Shown piece by piece: positions 56,620 through 64,000 of a DNA stretch of 64,000 nucleotides. The DNA comes from Elysia chlorotica (lineage: Eukaryota > Mollusca > Gastropoda > Plakobranchidae), in NCBI GenBank assembly GCA_003991915.1, contig RQTK01000227.1, positions 88,818 through 152,817 of the forward strand. The letters run 5' to 3'. Within the stretch, counting starts at the first letter, position 1. Each line of letters begins with the position of its first letter. The translations under genes were made by a program, and so were the position numbers. A model generated the notes under the pieces. That model was not told the origin of the DNA. It saw only the letters and a list, made by a program, of their open reading frames with translations, and made no database searches.

Positions 56620-58180
56620 AGAAAAGGGAGAAGGGGGATACTAACAAGACGTTTGTGCATTATGGTAGAAAATTTCAAGTGAAAATATCAATCAATAAAA
56701 AGACAGTGCGATAGAGAGTTTGGATCATTGACCTGAAGATGACACAGGAGGCGAAGTTAAACTTTGGTTCTTGTTGATTTCCCCAGCCACGACTGTAATA
56801 CTCGACCATCTCCCGTGTCCCGCGACACGCCCAAACCAGAGTCGCATGTTTCCTGCATCCACAGAGAAGGTTAACATAAGCTTCAGAGTGGCATGTCCCC
56901 CGCTCCCACAGAGAAGGTTACCACAAGCTTACAACAAACGCAGAAGTTTGACCTAGCCTTGTAAACACTGAGGACTTGTGTAAAGGCTGTGTAAACTGTA
57001 TCATCAGCCGCCCATAAGGCTGGTCCCACTGCGCGGATCAAAACGGAGCTCTGGAATCCAGACACGATTCTCCAGTAAATTAATATTATTAATATTGGTG
57101 TCGAGGAAAACACCACTCTCAGTCACAGGCCCGTAATTGATTCTGGCTCTGAAATGTCAGGCCGGATGTCAGCCGCATCAACTGCCGTACGATCTGTCAT
57201 TTTACGCCCAGCGCTTAGTGAATGGATGGGAGCGTTCTTACGAAAGCTTTGACTCTTGAGATTTGTAGACCGCTCTAGCCCACATTATAATTAGATTATC
57301 AAATCCGCAACATCATTCTCTTTAAATTTAGGAATTTACCTGATGGTTTCTACCCTTTAGAAAGGCGTGGTACATTAAACGCGTCTGATAATGTTGGTAG
57401 TTTTTCCCGAACAAAAACAGTTTAGAATCAAATCCGACCTCTGATAGATGCGTCTCGTGTACTTTAAGATTCTTTTGTTTGACTCAAAAGGATGAAAAGC
57501 CTGTTGACAGGTATGTGATTCAATTTCGTAAGAAGCAGCATGTAAGTATTTTTCACTTTTTATTGGAAGATGTCATATTTTGTTCGTTTTCATTTTCGTC
57601 ATTTTCATCATTTTCGTTTTTTTTTCTGTTTTGTTGCTGTTTTTTTACTCTCGCTGTTTATTGGTGACTGTCTTTGTTATAGATTGTGACTTTACAAAGA
57701 TTTTTGCTACTTAATTAGTTAAAAGTTTTCTTGGCTTGGAAGTCACGATATTTGCTTAATGTTTATGTAAGTTCAACAGCCATGAACGTGCGCACTAGAT
57801 GCACGGAGGAGTAAACATGCACGGCGCTTGGCCTTTTCCTCACCCATCAGTAGCTAGGGAATACTAAATATTGGACATATCATTCTCATTAAAGATGCAT
57901 ATTTAAATTATGAAAGTAATCACAACAAAATGTTTAAACTACGGCTGAATTTAAACGGGCAGTATGCGTTCTAATAAAGAAGGATCGATTTTTGTAAGAA
58001 ACGTTTCACGTTAAACTTTAAAGTCAGTCCGAAATCGGTGCAGGCTGTAGAGCGTTGGTCTCCGAATCGGGAGGCCCCGATTGGAAATGAAACAAAAACT
58101 AGTTTGTCTGATATCTATCTTAGTATAGTGTGACCGGCTGAGTTAGTGGCCCTGATATCATCACACTGTCTCTGTGAGGA
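56620..58180. other. no gene recognised
   Basis: Contains a short duplicated phrase near 56865-56930 (CAGAGAAGGTTA) and T-rich sequence near 57560-57650. No conserved protein, RNA gene or clear mobile element was seen. Confidence 0.5.
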
Positions 58181-58182
58181 CC

Positions 58183-58399
58183 CACCAACTTGTCAGATGT
58201 TAGTCTTCGAACCCATCAACTTGTCAGATGTTAGACTTCGAACCCACCAACTTGTCAGATGTTAGTCTTCGAACCCATCAACTTGTCAGATGTTAGTCTT
58301 CGAACCCATCAACTTGTCAGATGTTAGTCTTCGAACCCATCAACTTGTCAGATGTTAGTCTTCGAACCCATCAACTTGTCAGATGTTAGTCTTCGAACC
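58183..58399. repeat. 31-bp minisatellite, 7 copies
   Basis: Units CATCAACTTGTCAGATGTTA plus GTCTTCGAACC start at 58183 and every 31 bp to 58369. The unit contains TTCGAACCC, a B-box-like core. The flanks carry a GTAAAAC-ACTCACTC tail, so the array seems to have grown inside a SINE. Confidence 0.95.
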
Positions 58400-59524
58400 C
58401 CTGACCGACATGGCCTTGCTGCTGACGCTGTGCGGTAAAACCGACTCACTCATTCACTCACACATTCTGAGATTTTGCCATTCTGCTATGAAGACTGGCA
58501 TACGTAGTGACAGCATAAAATAATGGCGTCGCTGTGTGTACTGTTATATCGCCGAGGAACAACTAATTTCTGCTCCTCTCTGCTTACTTTTTAGGCAATT
58601 CCACTTGTCAATTAATCATCGAGAAGGGTCGAGTTTAAAGTACTAATTAATTCTTTTTGTAATTAAACGGTCTGTTTAAAGCCGGGTAATGAATCTATCG
58701 AACTTGAAGGATGTCAGAGACAATCAAGGACAGTACGGTACCCGGGCGGTCATCTGCTTAGTAGTAACGACTGTGCCTGTCATCAGGAATCGATCGCTAA
58801 CTCCCCTTCTAACCTCGCTGGGCGCCACAGAAAAGGGCTGAGCCCTACCAATAATACATTGTACATAGTATACGTTTTTTTAAACTGCTTCTGCGCCGGC
58901 AGGCTGGCTTGAACAGCGCGTTCAAGCTCACGCGGGAAGCCGTCAGTGGAAGCTTTATCCCATTACTCCAGGCGTGCGGTATTTTTACTGCTTTATGTCT
59001 AATTGTAAAAGCTGTTGAGTGTTTTTGTGTCTGAGACAGGCTATTGGAAATCACTTGTTGGTAAACCTACAGTTCTGCCGCTCTTTGGACCTGTCACTGC
59101 AGTGTATGGGTTAATCTAAATACGGGTTAAGTTTGATGATTCATTCGAACAGAAGAATATCAGGTAAACACCCGTAAAAGATACCAATTTTTTTTAAGAA
59201 ACTGGAACAGGCATTACTGTGTAGATCATTTAGAATCTTTTGTGTTGGGTCTTAATTATCATGTATCGCCTTATATTGAATAGCGGTATTTAAAATGATT
59301 TTAAAACAATTATTCAAAGTTTAGAACTACATTATAGTACGTAACAGTCGACACCCCTATGCTTTCCAACAGGGCGTGATACCCGAGTTAACAAAGTTAT
59401 ACAGACCTACTCTCCTGTTATGATTTTCTAATACAAATATCACCTGTTAAGTCGTTATTTATTTTGTCCAAGAGAGGTTCCCATAGCACTTTCAACGACC
59501 ACTTCCCAGAGCATCGTGTTCCTA

Positions 59525-59615
59525 TGGTTGTGTTTGGCGCGCCAGGTGGCTCAGCCGGTAGAGATCTTGGCTGAGAGGCAGGAGGTGTGCGGTTCGATTT
59601 TCAGCTGGCACACTC
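59525..59615 (+). mobile_element. tRNA-derived SINE fragment
   Basis: GGTGGCTCAGCCGGTAGAGA is followed by TGCGGTTCGATTTTC. Confidence 0.65.
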
Positions 59616-60317
59616 TTAACTTCCTAGTGCAGGATCCATGGGAAACCTCGGGACGTAGATGAGTGGGAGTTTACCGTTATATTTTGTGATCATAAAATGG
59701 ACAATGCAGACCACATATAAATACATAACGATTGATGAACAATTCACAAAAGGTTGGCCTTATAAGACACGGCTTGTGCCATGAAATGTACAGTTTTATC
59801 ACTTGATTGACTTGTCACTACAGTGTATAGGTTATTACGATGTTTAAACACGGGTCAAGATTCCTTCAATGAGTGTTTAAGTGTGCGTGTGTGCGGGGGA
59901 AAGGGTGGAGGGGATTCTATTTCCAATAAAAACGGATGGTTTAAAATAATTCAGAGTATTATTTTTTAAATGAATTGAAGACATATTCTTGTAAGAAACT
60001 TAACACTCATTCTGCTACGTAAAATTAATGTGAACAGTAGGAGATAATTTGTTTTTAAAGTTTTAAGACTTTACTATTATGGTTGTAAGTCACTTGCTAT
60101 CTATATCGTGTCGCTTCTCTCATGGCCCGACAATTAATTGTTAAAAAAGACGGGTCTCAGAAAGTGAGAGTTTTCTTATTGTGAAAAACATCATCGCTTT
60201 TAGTTCGAGAGCAGTCCTATTCAAAGCCCCCACTTTATGTATTATGCGACTAAACAAACAAAGACAAAAGCCATCTCAAAGACGATTTGCAAAAGCATCG
60301 TCTAACTTTCTTGTGTT

Positions 60318-60392
60318 TGGGGAGTCGAGAAGCTAAGTGGATAGTGCTCCCGACTGACAAAGAAGAGATTCGAGGTTCAAATCTCAGGTAAC
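60318..60392 (+). mobile_element. tRNA-derived SINE fragment
   Basis: AAGCTAAGTGGATAGTGCTC is followed by CGAGGTTCAAATCTCAG. Immediately left of the Harbinger-like element. Confidence 0.6.
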
Positions 60393-60474
60393 TGCGACCC
60401 TCGTGTGCGTAAGGGTCAGCGTTCTTATTTCAGCAGGCAGCGAGGACTTGGAACAAACTGAAGTAATGCCCTTA

Positions 60475-61230
60475 GGGACTGTACAGACGAAGGATTTTTT
60501 CCATGTGTATGTCCTTGGAATTATTTCTGTTCAGACGACGTGTACTTTTCGCAGATTCAAATATACACAAGCAAACGCATGTGTAGTTTGCACTCTGTTT
60601 TTTAAGAGTGTTCAGACGTTGTGTATTTTCCGAGTGTATATTTTGATGCGATGCGCATCGACTGTCACGTGATCTTGTTTGTTTGACGGCATCGATCGAA
60701 ATGGCGGCATACAATGAAGACCAGAAACCTAGATCTAGTTCTGCTAGCGAAGAAGAACAATGGAGTACCAGTGAAGAGGAAGATGCAATTGTTTGCTGCT
60801 CTTACAATCTCTCCCAGCAAAACGGAAAAAGAGCAAACAGAATTTTTTTTATAGCCTGGATTTTTTATAACATACAAAATTGGCCGTTCTTCCAGACATT
60901 CTATAAAGGCTTCTGCAGTCGCCATATTTATGTGTTTGTTTTGAAGACCGCGGGCCACTGGGGTTCGCGCATGCGCAGTGACCCCTTGATTGCATGAGAT
61001 ATAATTATATTAGAGTCAAACATACACATGCGAAACATACTGGTGTGAACACTCTAGTTTGGTGCATGCGGAAAACAGAGTGAAAAGTACACATGGTCTG
61101 AACGCTATGGGCGCTTGTGTATTTTTGACTCTGATATACACATGCAAATTGGTTGCGCAGAGTGGTGTGAACAGAAAAAAAATATACACATCGAAAACAC
61201 ACGCGGAAACATACTGGTGTGTACACTCAC
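60475..61230. mobile_element. PIF/Harbinger-like non-autonomous transposon
   Basis: TTA stands directly outside both ends (60472-60474 and 61231-61233), the 3-bp target duplication typical of this superfamily. The left end GGGACTGTACAGACG and right end (inverse GTGAGTGTACACACC) and subterminal stretches rich in GTTCAGAC/GTTCACAC motifs are related in inverted order. About 756 bp. An ORF inside starts after CACGTGAT with ATGGCGGC, but no DDE transposase is recognisable. Confidence 0.75.
60683..60997 (+). CDS. 104-codon ORF inside the Harbinger-like element, unrecognised
   Basis: From the second Met the protein starts MAAYNEDQKPRSSSASEEEQ with an acidic SEEE-rich head, followed by a hydrophobic aromatic stretch. 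It could be the first exon remnant of an element-encoded protein captured when the copy was internally deleted. No domain is identifiable, and it may not be expressed. Confidence 0.35.
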   Translation: MTASIEMAAYNEDQKPRSSSASEEEQWSTSEEEDAIVCCSYNLSQQNGKRANRIFFIAWIFYNIQNWPFFQTFYKGFCSRHIYVFVLKTAGHWGSRMRSDPLIA

Positions 61231-61233
61231 TTA

Positions 61234-62735
61234 GCAAACTGGTAAAACAAAAGAAGGAAACGCGACAAACGTAACGTTTTTACATCCATACGAACCTACT
61301 AGCCCGACGGAAAAACAATCTCACTTGCGATTAAGGATCTGACAAAACTGATTCAGAAACTGAGGAGAAACTTAAAGAGTCATTTTGCCACAGAAGCCTT
61401 TATTTTAGTAACGGTACTTGCAACCTGAAGGAAATCACCGTTCTAGGAATATGACCCGGAGGGTGCAATACAGCAGTTAGAGAAAGTGAGAAGAGAAGAA
61501 GGATGGGAGGAGGAGAATCTCTAATAGAAGAAAAATTATGTCGTTTCACATAATCAAGGCGTCATACTCACTACAACTTTGATTGAAATGCTATTTATAG
61601 AATGACAAACGCACATAAATTTCGAGTTCATACCTTAAGTTATAAGTGTGCTATTAAAAGCTTTATTGTCAACAAAGAACTTGATCAAGTTCTCAAGTCG
61701 CATACCCATGGAATTGATGTAGATAATAATTATGCATAGTTCGTACTGTTTGCCCTCTCAGGTTTTTTTAAGGGCAGAACTGGGGCACTTGGGGAGGGAT
61801 GGGTAGATTTAAAAAAAATTTTTTTTTAATTAAAGGCCACATTGTTTAAAAAAAAAGTGCCTACCCTGTAAGAAAGGAAAAGAAAAGCATTTAGTCAACA
61901 GAAAAATGTATGCCCCACACTAGTGTCCTCTGATGTAAATACATGTGGAGTATATTAATTTCTATAGATGCTAAATTAGCGAACACAGGTTGAATTAAAA
62001 AAAAACAACATTTTTTTTCAAATTATTGCTATTACAGTGCCATTACCTTTTATTTTGCAGGTTTTTTTTTTCTTTTCTCTTCTAATGGGAGGTTTTCTCT
62101 TTTCCTAATTTGTGAAGTATTTACAGAAAATAAAGCAGATACTACTTTTGTCACTATAAACGAAATGCAACCATTGTTGTGAAACATTCTAGGTATAATA
62201 CATTCAGCTCTAACGGTAAAAAAGATGGACTGGGTAAGCTATTAGAATTAGTTAGGGGCACATTGAAAACAACGTAACAATATAGCTACAGAAAGACGGT
62301 TCCACAACCGTCCCCTGTCGTTTGTCCCATTTATTTAACTCATAATGGAAATTAAGCTTAGACTAACTTAGACTGCAAAAAATGAACATCCCCGTGTGTT
62401 TTACACAAATCAACTAGAAAATTCTTCTTGCATGACAAACAAAGCACTACAAAACACTTAAGACCCTTGAAGTCACATAACCGCGTTCATTGTGCATTCA
62501 TGTGACACTTGAAATTACTCTATGAGAACGTCGCGTTCACCACTTATGTTTGTCTGGGTGGACTAAAACTGTTAATTAAAACGCATATTAAAAAAAAAAT
62601 TATATGCATGAAAGCGCCTAGGTGACTCTGTGGCTTACGCGAATAAAGATTGAATGTGGACTGGAGATTTAGAATGATGAAGTAAAATTTCTTTTGTTCT
62701 GTTATTGTGATAGAAAGGGTGAACAAGAGAAACGG
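61234..62735. other. no gene recognised
   Basis: AT-rich sequence with short A and T runs. Only short random frames on both strands. Confidence 0.5.
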
Positions 62736-62736
62736 A

Positions 62737-62739
<3 letters not shown>

Positions 62740-62799
<60 letters not shown>

Positions 62800-62835
62800 G
62801 ATGAAGGGATAGAGAGAAGATACAGACAGACAGAC

Positions 62836-62918
<83 letters not shown>

Positions 62919-62919
62919 G
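62740..62919. repeat. (GA)n then (GACA)n microsatellite
   Basis: GA repeats to about 62797, then after 20 bp GACA repeats to about 62919, the same arrangement as at 35300-35421. Confidence 0.98.
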
Positions 62920-63936
62920 ATGGACAACAGGCCAATTAAAAATCGAAAACTAATTAACACAACTGAGTAATGTAGTCATTGAGACAACAATACATGTACC
63001 ATCTCACACGATCGCAGACAGATAATCATATTGATGCACGTTGAGAATGACGTAATGATGGAGAGAAAAAGATAACAGTGGTTGAGAGACAGGGAGAGAG
63101 ACGGAGACATAGACAGACAGACAGGCAGACAAAACGAGACCTCTCTTAAGCAGCAAACTCAAGGAAACGTGTTTGTATCAGTCTAAAACACCAGTCTGGC
63201 TGCCGACTGGTGAGCTTGTTACTATCTCAGCCTGGCTCTCGTTTATCTCATTATGTGAGTGACGAGACAAAACTAAAGGACGGCGCGGACTACACGGACT
63301 GAGAGGACATGTGGCGATGCATCTGGTCACCGCATCTGCTCTGTCGTCCTAACCAGGCACCACAGGCTCTGCGACCCATTTGACTGTAAGGGATAACACA
63401 ACCACGCCCTGTTGTCATGGCGTTTTCTGATCGATTTTGGCTTCGCAAGTCTGGAAGAGGGGTATGAGTGTACGCCGGTGTTGATTCCATAGCCTTTCGT
63501 CTTCGTTTTCGTCATGGACGTCTGGTCGCAAGGCCTCTCCTGGGCTACACTGGGCTACACTGGGCTACGGGCTACACTGTCGCTTTGTGCGCCATCCCCG
63601 GATGGCAGTTGGTGCTCCTACGGCGGAACCGATCCGCTTTCTCCAGCGACAGTTGGTACCAACTGCTACTTTTTACCCTTCAGACAGAGAGGTTGCCTTG
63701 ATTGGCTGCTATTGGCAATAAATGTAATTCATGTCCTCCATTCCTCGGGCCTAAATCGTGTAAAGGTCTCGTTTTCTCAAGATGCTTGATCAGGTCAGGG
63801 GCTGAGGGCAAACGTGATCAAAATCTGAATGTATGCGATGGATATTTTTTTCTGAGGAAAATGAAGAGTAACAAGAAGAGCAAGAACAAGAAGAAAAAGA
63901 AAAAGAGGAGGAAAAAAAAGAAGAATAACGAGGAGG
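62920..63936. other. no gene recognised
   Basis: A triple TGGGCTACAC repeat at 63541-63570 and GACA remnants at 63105-63130. Frames of 60-90 codons near 63468-63789 are not recognisable and overlap each other. Confidence 0.5.
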
Positions 63937-64000
63937 ACAGAAGAAGAAGAAGAAGAAGAAGAAGAAGAAGAAGAAGAAGAAGAAGAAGAAGAAGAAGAAG
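63937..64000. repeat. (GAA)n microsatellite running off the window
   Basis: GAA/AAG repeats continue to the last base, preceded by about 80 bp of purine-rich sequence. Confidence 0.97.

Noticed and set aside
63468..63789. Two overlapping ORFs of 77 and 91 codons
   Set aside because: They overlap in different frames and carry a trivial TGGGCTACAC repeat. No protein family is recognisable.

Overview
The window looks like nuclear DNA of an animal, most likely a mollusc (lophotrochozoan). It is AT-rich and has short exons in long introns bounded by GT..AG. It is full of tRNA-derived SINE pieces, MITEs, (GACA)n/(GA)n/(TAA)n microsatellites and ACTCACTCACTC tails. The mollusc assignment is inference from repeat style. 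The metazoan assignment is firm.

One gene fills the left three quarters. On the minus strand, about 47.2 kb down to 0.56 kb, I can place 68 coding exons of ATR, the PIKK-family DNA-damage/replication-stress checkpoint kinase. Their lengths sum to 7,800 nt (about 2,600 codons; human ATR is 2,644 aa). The order is N-terminal HEAT repeats (47.2-28 kb), UME region (28.0-26 kb), further HEAT and the FAT domain (26-10 kb), PI3K-like kinase domain (10-1.1 kb, with GLGDRHGEN catalytic loop and HVDFN metal-binding motif), then the start of FATC (0.67-0.56 kb). The last exon (about 20 C-terminal residues) falls outside the window on the left. The initiator exon was not found with confidence. Exon phases agree at every junction but one (43.6 to 43.3 kb).

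The most unusual feature lies inside this gene. At four ATR 5' splice sites (558, 2975, 6069, 16811) a tandem repeat has a unit that spans the exon end, the GT donor and the first intron bases. This gives 12 identical 30-bp copies, 3+7 copies of 53 bp, 2 copies of 32 bp and about 13 copies of 46 bp. A fifth array (31 bp, about 11 copies) starts about 12 bases inside another donor (11576). Each real donor is therefore followed in its own intron by a ladder of near-identical decoy donors. The 30-bp array also stays open in the ATR frame, so intron retention would add twelve 10-residue repeats in place of the FATC end.

The right quarter (47.2-64 kb) is gene-poor and repeat-rich. It holds a pogo/Tigger-like element with TA flanks (47.36-48.17 kb), an unrecognised 197-codon coiled-coil ORF (49 kb), a 113-bp foldback MITE (50.8 kb), a 33-bp minisatellite (53.6 kb), a decayed CR1/L2/Rex-like LINE (54.2-55.5 kb), a 31-bp minisatellite (58.2 kb), a PIF/Harbinger-like element with TTA target duplication (60.5-61.2 kb), several SINE pieces and large microsatellites. 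I see no convincing host gene there.
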